From Nocardia wallacei (GTDB lineage Bacteria; Actinomycetota; Actinomycetes; Mycobacteriales; Mycobacteriaceae): a stretch of 64,000 bases of DNA. Location of the stretch: contig NZ_JARWQD010000312.1 in assembly GCF_029869545.1 (NCBI RefSeq), positions 1 through 64,000 of the forward strand. Direction: 5' to 3'. This document shows, piece after piece, positions 48,388 to 56,885 of the stretch (the first letter of the stretch is position 1; every line of letters begins with the position of its first letter). The notes below the pieces were generated by a model. That model ran no database searches and had not been told where the DNA came from. It saw nothing but the letters and a program-made list of their open reading frames with translations. Position numbers and translations under genes: made by a program.

Positions 48388-49320
48388 CTATCCTATGGAT
48401 CGTGTTTGCGCTGCTCGCAGCGATTCCCCGAGGAAGGCCGCCAGCTCGCGCGTCGCCGCCGCGGCGGGTTCCACGATCGAGGCCTGCAACTGCGCGACGT
48501 GCCACAGCCCGCGGGTCACGCTGAACTGCGTGGTCACCCCGGCCGACCGCAGCGCCGCCACCAGCCGCACGCACTGCACGTGCAGCAGTTCGCCCGCATC
48601 GACCTGCACGTAGGTCGGCGGCAGGCCGTGCAGATCGCCCAGCAGCGGCGCGTAGCCGGGGTCCAGGCCGTCACCGTCGCCGAGGTAGGCCGCGGCGCAG
48701 GCCCGCGACCACGGCTTGTTGATCACCAGATCGCGGTAGCCGTCCGGAACCTCGTTGGGGTCGGCCCACGGCGCGATCAGCCCCAGCGCGGCGGGCCGTA
48801 TTCCGTGCTTGTCGCGCAGCCGCAGCGCGAGCGCCAGCGACAGGCCGCCACCCGCCGAATCACCGGACACCGCAATATCTTCCGGCCGCAGCCCGGTCGA
48901 CACCAGATCCAGGAAGGCCGCCTCCGCGTCGTCGAGGGCGGCCGGATAGGGATGCTCGGGGGCCAGCCGATAATCGGGCAGATAGACCGGGCAGCCGATC
49001 TCGCGTGCCAGATGCGCGGCGAGGGAGCGGTGGGTCGCGATCGAGCCGACCGCGTAGCCGCCGCCGTGCAGGTAGAGCACCGCGCCCGTGGCGGTGTCCG
49101 GCTTCGGTGCGGTGATGCGCTCGGCCGGGCGCCCGCCCAGCCGCAGCTTGTGCACGCTGGTGCCACCGGGCATCAGCTGCAGCACCGACCCGGCGTCGAG
49201 CAGGGCGCGCTGAGCCCGCCACGGCAGTCGATGGTGCATCGCGTAGCGGAACATCGGATGCAGCACCACCCGGGCCAGCGGCAGCGGCAGCGAAACAGCA
49301 GGCATAGCAGGCACTTTCAC
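48388..49320 (-). CDS. Alpha/beta hydrolase-3 esterase (HSL family, LipR-like)
   Basis: 310 residues of the hormone-sensitive-lipase family. The oxyanion motif is HGGGYAVGS (HGGG 85-88) and the nucleophile is Ser155 in GDSAGGG; the acid and base regions are VDAGE and WHVAQLQ. It hydrolyses short or medium acyl esters, and could act on the ester products of the neighbouring Baeyer-Villiger enzyme. GTG 49320 starts 3 bp after the SDR stop, so they share an mRNA. ATG 49305 is an alternative start. It recalls LipR of the mycobacterial mymA operon. Confidence 0.9.
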   Translation of the reverse strand: MKVPAMPAVSLPLPLARVVLHPMFRYAMHHRLPWRAQRALLDAGSVLQLMPGGTSVHKLRLGGRPAERITAPKPDTATGAVLYLHGGGYAVGSIATHRSLAAHLAREIGCPVYLPDYRLAPEHPYPAALDDAEAAFLDLVSTGLRPEDIAVSGDSAGGGLSLALALRLRDKHGIRPAALGLIAPWADPNEVPDGYRDLVINKPWSRACAAAYLGDGDGLDPGYAPLLGDLHGLPPTYVQVDAGELLHVQCVRLVAALRSAGVTTQFSVTRGLWHVAQLQASIVEPAAAATRELAAFLGESLRAAQTRSIG

Positions 49321-49323
49321 GGG

Positions 49324-50160
49324 TCAGGGCAGCATGCGGCGGTTCACGACGCTCGCGATGCGCTGATAGTAGGACGCGGTGGTGCGGACGAACAGATCCA
49401 GCACCTTGGCCTCCCACCCGATCAGCACCCGGCCGTGACCCTTGCGCACGCCCTCGGTGATGGTCTGCGCGGCCATCTCCGGGGTGTGCAGCGCCAGCTG
49501 CTTGTCGAACTGGGCCGCGACCTTCTTCTGGTCCAGCCCCTGGGTCTCGGCGACGGTGGCGTTGCGGGCCACCGCGGTCTTGATGCCGCCCGGATGCACG
49601 CAGGTCACCTTGACCGGCTCGCCCTTGACCAGCATCTCCTGCCGCAACGCCTCGGTGAAGCCGCGCACCGCGAACTTGGCGGAGTTGTAGGCGCTCTGGC
49701 CCGGCACGGCGATCAGCCCGAACAGGCTGGACACGTTGATCACGTGGCCCTCGCCGGATTCGATCAGGAACGGCAGAAATGCCTTGGTGCCGTTGACGAC
49801 TCCCCAGAAGTCGACATCCATGATCCGCTCGATGTCCTTGAATTCCGTGTGGACCACGTCGCCGTGATGGGCGATCCCGGCGTTGTTGTAGATCTGATTG
49901 ACCTTGCCGAAATGCTTTTTGACCTCGTCGGCGTAGAGCAGCACCGCCTCGCGCTCGGCGACGTTGAGCCGGTCGGATTTGACCTCGGCGCCCAAAGCCG
50001 CACAGCGCCTGACGGTTTCGGCCAGACCCTCGGTATCGATATCGGACAGTGCGAGTTTCGCGCCGCGGCGGGCGAGGTTCTCGGCCAGCGCGCGGCCGAT
50101 GCCGGATCCCGCGCCGGTGATCACACAGACCTTGCCGCGAAAGTAAGCGTCGTTGCTCAC
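49324..50160 (-). CDS. SDR family oxidoreductase
   Basis: 278 residues of the classical short-chain dehydrogenase/reductase fold. The cofactor motif is TGAGSGIG (15-22), and NNAG lies at 92-95. Catalytic residues are Ser145, Tyr158 and Lys162 (AYNSAKFAV). It interconverts an alcohol and a ketone with NAD(P), and would supply the ketone substrate for the BVMO (inference from the operon). The start overlaps the BVMO stop by 4 bp. It recalls SadH of the mymA operon. Confidence 0.93.
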   Translation of the reverse strand: MSNDAYFRGKVCVITGAGSGIGRALAENLARRGAKLALSDIDTEGLAETVRRCAALGAEVKSDRLNVAEREAVLLYADEVKKHFGKVNQIYNNAGIAHHGDVVHTEFKDIERIMDVDFWGVVNGTKAFLPFLIESGEGHVINVSSLFGLIAVPGQSAYNSAKFAVRGFTEALRQEMLVKGEPVKVTCVHPGGIKTAVARNATVAETQGLDQKKVAAQFDKQLALHTPEMAAQTITEGVRKGHGRVLIGWEAKVLDLFVRTTASYYQRIASVVNRRMLP

Positions 50161-51731
50161 TGTTTTGCCACCACTTTCAGATCGGACCGGACCTCGGCCC
50201 CGTTGACGGTCGTGTCGTAGGCGGACACATCGAACTTTTCCAGCAGTCTACGGAAGCGGAAGGTGAAGTCCGGCCACAGCGTGGTGTTGTTTCCGTACTT
50301 GTCCAGATACCAGCTGGCGCAGCCGCCGGTATTCCACACGCTGCCGACCAGCTTGCCCTGCAGCTCCCGATTGAACTTGTCCTGCACGTCCTTTCGCACC
50401 TCCACGGTGCGCAGGCCGCGCATGTCGAAGGTATCGATCGCATCGGCGATGTAATTGATCTGCGACTCGATCATGTACACCATCGACGTGTGCCCCAGGC
50501 CCACGTTCGGGCCGAGCAGGAAGAACATATTGGGGAAATTGGCGATCGCCGAACCCTTGTAGCCCTGCTGCCCCGCGGCCTCGAAAACCTCGGCGAGCGT
50601 GCGCCCGTCGCGCCCGGCGACGACCTCGTACGCCGGCGAGTCGGTGACGTGGAATCCGGTGGCGACGATCAGCGCGTCGATCTCGCGCTCGGTGCCGTCG
50701 GTGGTCACGATCGAATTCGCGCGGATCTCCCTGATGCCGTCGGTGACCACGTCGACGTTGTCGCGGCTCAGCGCCGGGTAGTAGTCGTTGGAGATCAGCA
50801 TGCGCTTGCAGCCGATGCGGAAGTTCGGGGTGACCTTGCGCCGCAGCTCGGGGTCGCGGACCTCGAGGGCGAGCTTGGCGCGGGCGACCGCCTCCAGCGC
50901 CCGCATGGCAGGGGTGAACTTGGCCAGGCCGACGACCTGGGTCTCCCGCGCGGCGTAGATGGCCGCGCGCGAAAGCCGCTGCACGCCAGGGACATACTTG
51001 AACGCCAGCCGCTCGGGCAGCGTGTAGGGGCGGTCCATGCGCGGCAGCAGCCAGGGCGCGGTGCGCTGGTAGACGTCCAGGTGCGCGACCTCGGGCGCGA
51101 TCGAGGGCACGATCTGGATCGCCGAGGCGCCCGTGCCGATGATCGCGACCCGCTTACCCCGCAGCTCGGCCTCGTGATCCCAGCGCGCGGAGTGGAAGAT
51201 CTGACCCCGGAAGTCGTTGATGCCCTTGATATCCGGCAGATTCGGCTCGCACAGCGCGCCCACCGCGGAGACCAGGATGTCGGCGGTGAAGGCACCCTTG
51301 GAGGTCTGCACCTCCCACCGCGCCTCGGCGTCGTTCCAGCGCGCGCCGGTCATCTCGCAGTCGAAGAGGTGCTTGTCGCGCACGTTGTGCCGCGCCGCCA
51401 CGTCCTGGATGTAGCGCTGGATCTCCGGCTGCTTGGAGAACGAGCGCGACCAGTGCGGGTTGAGCGCGAACGAGTACGAGTACAGCTGCGACGGCACGTC
51501 ACAGGCCGCGCCCGGATAGGTGTTGTCGCGCCAGGTGCCGCCGACATCGCTGCCGCGCTCGATCACCAGGTAGTCCTCGCGGCCCTGCTGGCTCAGCCGG
51601 ATGGCCAGGCCCAGGCCGGAGAAGCCACTGCCGACGATCAGCACGTGCACATGCCGGGCGGCACCGCGGTTACGCGGGCTGCCCGCACCGGGCGCGTCAC
51701 TGCGGCCGGTGTCTGTAACCTTGCGACTCAT
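50157..51731 (-). CDS. Flavin-containing Baeyer-Villiger monooxygenase (MymA-like)
   Basis: 524 residues. The FAD motif is LIVGSGFSGLG (Gly34, Gly36, Gly39). The BVMO fingerprint FxGxxxHxxxW is Phe174, Gly176, His180 and Trp184. The NADPH motif VAIIGTGASAIQI follows. It inserts oxygen next to a ketone, giving an ester or lactone, with NADPH and O2. Together with the SDR and the esterase it forms a ketone-to-ester-to-acid pathway comparable to the mymA locus. The ATG 51731 has no ribosome site, and a promoter -10 box ends 7 nt upstream, so the message is probably leaderless. Confidence 0.93.
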   Translation of the reverse strand: MSRKVTDTGRSDAPGAGSPRNRGAARHVHVLIVGSGFSGLGLAIRLSQQGREDYLVIERGSDVGGTWRDNTYPGAACDVPSQLYSYSFALNPHWSRSFSKQPEIQRYIQDVAARHNVRDKHLFDCEMTGARWNDAEARWEVQTSKGAFTADILVSAVGALCEPNLPDIKGINDFRGQIFHSARWDHEAELRGKRVAIIGTGASAIQIVPSIAPEVAHLDVYQRTAPWLLPRMDRPYTLPERLAFKYVPGVQRLSRAAIYAARETQVVGLAKFTPAMRALEAVARAKLALEVRDPELRRKVTPNFRIGCKRMLISNDYYPALSRDNVDVVTDGIREIRANSIVTTDGTEREIDALIVATGFHVTDSPAYEVVAGRDGRTLAEVFEAAGQQGYKGSAIANFPNMFFLLGPNVGLGHTSMVYMIESQINYIADAIDTFDMRGLRTVEVRKDVQDKFNRELQGKLVGSVWNTGGCASWYLDKYGNNTTLWPDFTFRFRRLLEKFDVSAYDTTVNGAEVRSDLKVVAKQ

Positions 51732-51738
51732 ATACCCG

Positions 51739-51767
51739 AGAGTAAGGGCTTATTGAGCAGGAGTCAA
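51739..51767 (-). promoter_or_regulatory. Sigma-70-type promoter of the BVMO operon
   Basis: On the minus strand, TTGACT (51762-51767) and TACTCT (51739-51744) are separated by exactly 17 nt, and the ATG follows 7 nt later. This predicts a leaderless transcript. The -35 box lies in one arm of the TetR palindrome. Confidence 0.7.
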
Positions 51768-51779
51768 CAGTATTGACTC
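51761..51779. promoter_or_regulatory. TetR operator palindrome
   Basis: GAGTCAACAGTATTGACTC is a perfect 7-bp inverted repeat with a 5-bp spacer. It lies between the divergent BVMO operon and TetR gene and covers the BVMO -35 box. Confidence 0.8.
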
Positions 51780-51787
51780 ACGTTCAG

Positions 51788-51793
51788 TAGGAT
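51788..51793 (+). promoter_or_regulatory. -10 box of a leaderless promoter for the TetR gene
   Basis: TAGGAT ends 6 nt before the GTG at 51800, with no ribosome site between. This fits a leaderless transcript starting at the GTG. No -35 at the standard spacing is evident. Confidence 0.5.
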
Positions 51794-51799
51794 GGTGCC

Positions 51800-52426
51800 G
51801 TGAGCAAGGAACCTGGTGAGAGCGGCAAGCGACTACGGCTGAGCCCGGCCGAGCGCCGCGAGCAGCTGCTCACCCTCGGCGTCCGGATGCTGAGCGACCA
51901 CGCCCTGGAGGACATCTCCGTCGGCGATATCGCCGCCCAGGCCGGGATCTCGCGGGGCCTGCTGTTCCACTACTTCCCGACCAAACAGGATTTCCAGCTG
52001 GCGATCGCGCAGCGCGCCAATGCCGAACTGCTGGCCCGCACCGCGCCCGATCCGAACCTGTCGCTGTTCGACATGCTGCGCGACGCGGTACAGCGCTATG
52101 TCGACTACGTCTCCCAGAACCGCACCTCGTACCTGGCGCTGCTGCGCGGCCCGGCCAGTACCAGCCCCGAATTGACGGCGCTGGTGGATGCGACCCGCGG
52201 CGCCATCGTCGACCGCATCCTCGCCGAGGTGCCGGTCCCGATCGAGGACGCGGACCGGCCGCGGCTGCGGCTGGCGGTGCGCGGCTGGATCGCCTTCGTG
52301 GAGGAGACGACGCTGAGCTGGCTGCGCCACGAGACCATCACCCGCGAACAGCTGGTGGACATGCTGGTCGAGTCGCTGCCCGCGCTGGCATTGAGCCCGG
52401 AACTGTCGCAGGCACTGCGCGAATGA
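51800..52426 (+). CDS. TetR family transcriptional regulator
   Basis: 208 residues. The helix-turn-helix is EDISVGDIAAQAGISRGLLFHYF followed by TKQDFQLAI, within a typical N terminus (RLSPAERREQLLTLGVRML). The C-terminal helical domain is of the TetR type. It probably represses the divergent BVMO-SDR-esterase operon and itself through the palindrome at 51761-51779. The inducer may be a ketone or lipid intermediate (inference). Its 3' end converges with the MFS gene 7 bp away. Confidence 0.93.
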   Translation: MSKEPGESGKRLRLSPAERREQLLTLGVRMLSDHALEDISVGDIAAQAGISRGLLFHYFPTKQDFQLAIAQRANAELLARTAPDPNLSLFDMLRDAVQRYVDYVSQNRTSYLALLRGPASTSPELTALVDATRGAIVDRILAEVPVPIEDADRPRLRLAVRGWIAFVEETTLSWLRHETITREQLVDMLVESLPALALSPELSQALRE

Positions 52427-52433
52427 GCCGCCG

Positions 52434-53993
52434 TCAGGTCTCGTACTCGTAGCCGGAGCGGTCGCCGGCGCGGTAGGCCGACAGCGCGGTCAGCGCCGCC
52501 GCGACCAGGATCATGATGCCCGAAACCAGCAGGGCCACATCGAGTCCGCGGTGGAAGGCGGCGTAGGTGGCGTGGATGACCTGGTCCACGATCGGGCCGT
52601 AGGCGGCCGAGGCGGCCGGATCACCGCCCGCGGGAACGCTTCCGGTCTTGATGGCGTCGATGACGATGGCCTGGAAGTTCGCCGGAATATCGAGCTCGTC
52701 GAGCCGCCGCACCAGATCGGCGTCGAGGAACGAGTTGACCAGCGAGCCGAGCGCGGCGACCCCGACCACCGCACCCACCTGCCGCATGGTGTTGGTGGCC
52801 GCGGCGGCCATCCCCGAATGCTCGGCGGGCACGCCCGACAACACCGCCGAGGTGAGCGGCACGACCGCGATGCCGAAGCCCAGACCCGCGACGGTCAGCG
52901 CCAGCGCCAGCGGCGTGAATTCCACTGTGACGCCGAGGCATTCGCGGGCGAGCAGAATCCCCACGGCACCCAGGACGCAGCCGGTGATCATCGGTGTGCG
53001 CGAACCGCGCAGGGCCACCCAGAATCCGGCGGCCAGCGAGCCCAGGACGATCGCGACGGCCATGGGCGCGAACACCGCGGCCGTCCGCCAGCCCGAATAG
53101 CCGATCACCTCCTGCAGGTACAGGGCGGTGAAGAAGAAGATCGAGAAGATGCCGAAATAGACGGCGAACGCCACGATCAGCGCGCTGCGCACCATCGGCC
53201 GCCGCAGATACCGGAAGTCGAACATCGGGTTGCGCGCGCGCATTTCGACCAGCACGAAGCCCAGGAAGGCGAGGCCGCCGATCACGAACAGGGTGATCAC
53301 CGAGGCGGCGTCGTAGCCCACCTCCTCCCCCGAGATCGCGGCGTAGATCACGCAGCCGAGAAACGTTGCGCCCAGGACGAATCCGCCCCAATCCACCGGG
53401 CCGGGCTGCGGGTCGGCGCTGTCCGGGACGTAGCGCAGCGCCGCGCCCAGCACCACCACGCCGACGACCAGGTTGAACCAGAAGATCGACTGCCAGCCGA
53501 ACGCGCCGACGAGCAGGCCGCCGACCACCGGACCCGCGGCCAGCGCCAGTCCGGACACGGCCGCCCAGGCGCCCAGCGCCCTGGCCCGGGCGCCGCGATC
53601 GGGATAGATGTGCCGGATCACCGACAGCGTCCCGGGTTCGCAGGCGGCCGCCCCCAGACCCATCACGCCGCGCCCGGCGATCAGCACGGCCACGCTGGTC
53701 GCGGTCGCCGACAGCACCGATCCGGCGCAGAAGACCACCAGACCGGCCACCAGCACTCGCTTGCGACCCCAGCGGTCGCCCAGCGAGCCGAGGGTGAGCA
53801 TCAGGCTGGCGAATACCAGCGTGTAGGCGTTGACCACCCACTGCAGCGGCACCACCCCGGCGTGCAGATCGGACTGGATGTCGCCGAGTGCGACGCTGAC
53901 GATCGTCGTGTCCAGGAAGGTCACGAACAGCACCGCGGTGACGGTGGCCAGTGCGACGTCGGGCCGTTCCGCGCGGGCGGTCGAGGCGGTCAT
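52434..53993 (-). CDS. MFS exporter, DHA2 family
   Basis: A 519-residue membrane transporter with about 14 segments. Motifs are VLFVTFLDTTIVSVALGDI (helix 1), GSLGDRWGRKRVLVAG (motif A) and the motif C-like ALAAGPVVGGLLVGAFGW (helix 5). The start ATG 53993 overlaps the stop of the lipoprotein gene by 4 bp, so the two are translationally coupled. This lipoprotein-MFS arrangement recalls the LprG-Rv1410 triacylglycerol export pair, though the lipoprotein here is of another family. It ends 7 bp from the convergent TetR gene. Confidence 0.9.
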   Translation of the reverse strand: MTASTARAERPDVALATVTAVLFVTFLDTTIVSVALGDIQSDLHAGVVPLQWVVNAYTLVFASLMLTLGSLGDRWGRKRVLVAGLVVFCAGSVLSATATSVAVLIAGRGVMGLGAAACEPGTLSVIRHIYPDRGARARALGAWAAVSGLALAAGPVVGGLLVGAFGWQSIFWFNLVVGVVVLGAALRYVPDSADPQPGPVDWGGFVLGATFLGCVIYAAISGEEVGYDAASVITLFVIGGLAFLGFVLVEMRARNPMFDFRYLRRPMVRSALIVAFAVYFGIFSIFFFTALYLQEVIGYSGWRTAAVFAPMAVAIVLGSLAAGFWVALRGSRTPMITGCVLGAVGILLARECLGVTVEFTPLALALTVAGLGFGIAVVPLTSAVLSGVPAEHSGMAAAATNTMRQVGAVVGVAALGSLVNSFLDADLVRRLDELDIPANFQAIVIDAIKTGSVPAGGDPAASAAYGPIVDQVIHATYAAFHRGLDVALLVSGIMILVAAALTALSAYRAGDRSGYEYET

Positions 53994-54478
53994 CGGCTCG
54001 TGGCGCACACCGGCGGCGGGTTGCCCTGGAGCGTGAGCAGGGCGCAGAAGGTCGCCGCGGTGACCTTCCAGCCGCCGTCCTGATAGATCGCCGAGCCCTG
54101 CTGATTCGCCAGTGCCGGTTTGCCGTTCATCAGGATGGTGTAGTTGACATCGGCGTGGTCGGTGCCGGTGCTGGCGACCCCGGAGACCGTGGCCGTCGTG
54201 GATTTGGCCATCGGCGAATCCGCCTGGGCCTCGATGGTGTCGGCGAAGGCCTTGCCGTTCTCCAGTAGTGCCATCTTCTGCTCGGCGCCGGTGGCACCGT
54301 CGAAGAAGCGCTCGTAGGACTCGGTGACCGCCTCGGTCACGGTGGGTGCGCCGGTGGGCTCCGCGGGCCCGGACTCCTCGTCGGATCCGCCACAGGCGGT
54401 GGCGGACAACAGGATCAGCGCGCAGGCGGCAAGCATGCTCGCCGCGGTCTTTCGGGTGAACATGTCCCGGTCGAACAT
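53990..54478 (-). CDS. Lipoprotein, MTB12-like low-molecular-weight antigen
   Basis: 162 residues. An N-terminal signal with hydrophobic core MLAACALILLSATACGG ends in a lipobox cysteine (ATAC), so it should be lipid-anchored outside the membrane. The mature part (SYERFFDGATGAEQKMALLE to FCALLTLQG) resembles the NTF2-like MTB12/CFP-2 antigens. Two starts are plausible: 54478 (GGAGG 7 nt upstream) and 54463; they lie in a direct repeat that duplicates the ATG and its context. It overlaps the MFS gene by 4 bp and probably works with it. Confidence 0.8.
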   Translation of the reverse strand: MFDRDMFTRKTAASMLAACALILLSATACGGSDEESGPAEPTGAPTVTEAVTESYERFFDGATGAEQKMALLENGKAFADTIEAQADSPMAKSTTATVSGVASTGTDHADVNYTILMNGKPALANQQGSAIYQDGGWKVTAATFCALLTLQGNPPPVCATSR

Positions 54479-54484
54479 GTCCCG
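54458..54484. repeat. Direct repeat duplicating the lipoprotein start region
   Basis: GAACATGTCCCG occurs twice, separated by 3 bp. On the coding strand this duplicates CGGGACATGTTC, giving two in-frame ATG codons five codons apart. Confidence 0.7.
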
Positions 54485-54599
54485 CCTCCCTCGTATGGGT
54501 CGGTCCGACGGCGGCGCAGCCGGACGTGGTGACCCGGCAGCGCCGTGCCCCACCCGCCCGTCGCCGCGCCGCGACGGCTGCGAGATCAGTTCGCTCAGA

Positions 54600-56711
54600 T
54601 TACTCGCCGGAACCGACCGCCGGGCCCGGATCGGCGACTACCGCACCCGCGGTCAATTCGGCCAGGACGCGGGGCAACTCGGCCGCGAACTCCGTCGCGT
54701 CGAGCATCGCGGGATCGGCCGAGAGCCCGATCCCGAGCACCCCGCGCCAGCTCAGCACCCCCGCGACCAGGGGTACGCCGGGCGCCGACGGCAGGATCGG
54801 AAACACCTGGGCTATCGGCGTATTCGCGAAGGTCAGGTCCCGATCCGGTCCCGCCATATTCGACACGATGGCGTGGAAGAAGCGCCCGCCGTACACGGTG
54901 CGGGCGAACCGGCCGAGCGCCGGTTCGGGCAGCAGCCGCAGTCCGGTGGACATCACGAAATGCGATGCCAGCGCCCGGGTTCCGCTGTGCAGGCGGGCAC
55001 TGCGGCCGCGAATATCGGCCAGTAGCTCGGCCGGGTTCGCCGCGGCGAACCGGACATCGGTCATCACGGCCGCGGTGAGGTTGCCCTCGGCCGTCGAGGA
55101 CGGCTCGCGCACCATCAGCGGCACCGCCACCCGCAGCCTGCCGCGCAGCGGTCCGGCCCAGTCCGGCCGCAGCCGGTGCAGCGCGGTGACGATGGCCGCG
55201 AGTAGCACGTCGGTGACGCGTGCACCGTGCGAATGTGCCACCGCGCGAACGTTTTCCAGCTCCAGCGGCACCACGGCGAAGCTGCGCCGCGCGGAACCGC
55301 CGGGCAGTCGTCCCGCCGGGCGCGCATCGGTGGCGAGCTGGGCCAGACCCGTCGCGATCGCCGCCATCCTGGCGCCCCGGCCGGGCCGTGCTCGCGCTCC
55401 GTCCCGTCGAGCCCGCCCGTCGACGAGGGTGAGATCGATCGGCGGCCGCAGCAGGTGCAGCGCCTGCACCACGGTGCCGATGCCGTCGGCCACGGTGTGA
55501 TGCAGCAGGAACAGGACCCCCACAACCCCGGCCGCGGGATCACGCACCAGCACCAGCCGCCACAGCGGCCGGTCGCGCGGCAGCGGTTCGGCGGCCGATT
55601 CCGCGACGAGCCGGGCGATATTCGCGGTCCACGGTGCCTCGTCGCCGGGTATCCGAGCCGCCGGTGCCTGCGATTCCCACGGCTCGGCGCCGGGCACCAC
55701 GCCGATGCCGTCGCTCCGGAATCCGTTGCGGCCGTCCATGTCCGGGTAACGATCGAGGGTTCGCTCGGTGACGTGCCAGGTCCAGTCGATATCCGCGTCG
55801 ACCCAGCGCGGGCGGCGCCACCGGCCCGGCCGGTGCAGGCGCTGGCGGAAGCGGGGCAGGTGGGCGAGTTCGGCGCGGACCAGGGTTCGGACCTCGTCGG
55901 CGGTGGGGCCGCCGTCCGGGCGCGGGTGCAGCACCACCATGCCACCCACCTGCTGCGGCACCCCGGCGTTCTCGACGTGCAGGAAGAACGCGTCGGCGGG
56001 CGGCACCGCCGGCGGGCGCGCGTACCACCGATCGACCAGCAGGACGCTGATCACGACGAAGCCGACCGCGATGACGGCATCGAGGATGAAATGGTTCGCG
56101 GTCGCCATGATCACGTACACCGTGACGAGCACGTGCAGCGCGCTGAGCACCTGCGCGGTGACCCCGCCCGCGATGCGGGCCAGCACCACGCTCACCCACA
56201 GCGCCCAGCCCACGTGCAGCGACGGCACCGCCGCCAGCTGATTGCTGCCGTCCACCAGCGGCGTCCCCCACGACCCCCAGGTCCCGCCCGCGACGACGGT
56301 GTCGACGAATCCGAGATCGGGCAGCAGTCGCGGCGGCGTCACCGGGTACACCGCGAAGCACGCGATGGCGAGCACATTCAGCAGCAGGAACGAGTCGCGG
56401 GCGCGCGGATAGTCCGCGGGCCGCCGGAAGTACATCCAGAACAGCAGCACGAACGCGGTCAGGATGTAGGTGAACGCGTACTCGTAGTTGGCGAGGGTGG
56501 CGAGCCACTCGCGCCCGGCGAGCCAGCGGTTCAGCGACAGCTCGACATCGGCGTGCAGCCACCGCTCGAGCTCGAACAACCCGCGCGCGTTGCGATCGGC
56601 CGCGACCCGGCGCTCCGGGCTGTGCAGCGCATCTACCAGTAGATACAGCCCGAACACGGCCAGCCCGACCGCGATGTCCCGTCCCAGGGCGGGCCGCGAG
56701 GGAATGCCCAC
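54600..56711 (-). CDS. Bifunctional PAP2 phosphatase / WS-DGAT acyltransferase fusion
   Basis: A 703-residue fusion. Residues 1-255 form a PAP2/inositol-phosphotransferase-like membrane domain with about six segments; its motifs are VPSLHVGWALW (His166) and TANHFILDAV. Residues ~265-700 form a wax ester synthase/diacylglycerol acyltransferase with the active-site motif HHTVADG at 404-410 (His404, His405, Asp409). The pair could dephosphorylate phosphatidate to diacylglycerol and acylate it to triacylglycerol at the membrane. Such fusions are known in actinomycetes; specificity here is not established. GTG 56711 is used because the PAP2 homology begins there. The lipoprotein and MFS genes follow on the same strand. 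Confidence 0.92.
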   Translation of the reverse strand: MGIPSRPALGRDIAVGLAVFGLYLLVDALHSPERRVAADRNARGLFELERWLHADVELSLNRWLAGREWLATLANYEYAFTYILTAFVLLFWMYFRRPADYPRARDSFLLLNVLAIACFAVYPVTPPRLLPDLGFVDTVVAGGTWGSWGTPLVDGSNQLAAVPSLHVGWALWVSVVLARIAGGVTAQVLSALHVLVTVYVIMATANHFILDAVIAVGFVVISVLLVDRWYARPPAVPPADAFFLHVENAGVPQQVGGMVVLHPRPDGGPTADEVRTLVRAELAHLPRFRQRLHRPGRWRRPRWVDADIDWTWHVTERTLDRYPDMDGRNGFRSDGIGVVPGAEPWESQAPAARIPGDEAPWTANIARLVAESAAEPLPRDRPLWRLVLVRDPAAGVVGVLFLLHHTVADGIGTVVQALHLLRPPIDLTLVDGRARRDGARARPGRGARMAAIATGLAQLATDARPAGRLPGGSARRSFAVVPLELENVRAVAHSHGARVTDVLLAAIVTALHRLRPDWAGPLRGRLRVAVPLMVREPSSTAEGNLTAAVMTDVRFAAANPAELLADIRGRSARLHSGTRALASHFVMSTGLRLLPEPALGRFARTVYGGRFFHAIVSNMAGPDRDLTFANTPIAQVFPILPSAPGVPLVAGVLSWRGVLGIGLSADPAMLDATEFAAELPRVLAELTAGAVVADPGPAVGSGE

Positions 56712-56734
56712 ATAACCGTCATAACACAAAGTCG

Positions 56735-56746
56735 CGCAACCGTTTA
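56735..56746 (-). promoter_or_regulatory. CCGTTTA-type motif upstream of the PAP2/DGAT gene
   Basis: CCGTTTACGAT (read on the plus strand) sits about 25 bp before the GTG start and resembles TCCGTTTATCGT upstream of the other PAP2 gene. It may be a shared regulator site or a coincidence of promoter composition. Confidence 0.3.
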
Positions 56747-56765
56747 CGATCTTTCGGCCGTCGCA

Positions 56766-56811
56766 CGAAAAGAGCCCGCCGGGCGGGCGGGTGTCGGACC
56801 GCCCGGCGGGC
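56766..56811 (-). terminator. Intrinsic terminator of the secreted lipase gene
   Basis: A perfect 13-bp GC-rich stem (GCCCGCCGGGCGG at 56774-56786 with CCGCCCGGCGGGC at 56799-56811) and a 12-nt loop. On the minus strand it is followed by TCTTTTCG. It lies 74 bp after the lipase stop, and separates the lipase from the PAP2/DGAT gene. Confidence 0.8.
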
Positions 56812-56885
56812 ATCCCGGGGTTGTGCGCCGCCCGACGGCTGGAAGGCATGGTCGGACCGTCGAGCGGGGCACAGCTCGAGAACTG

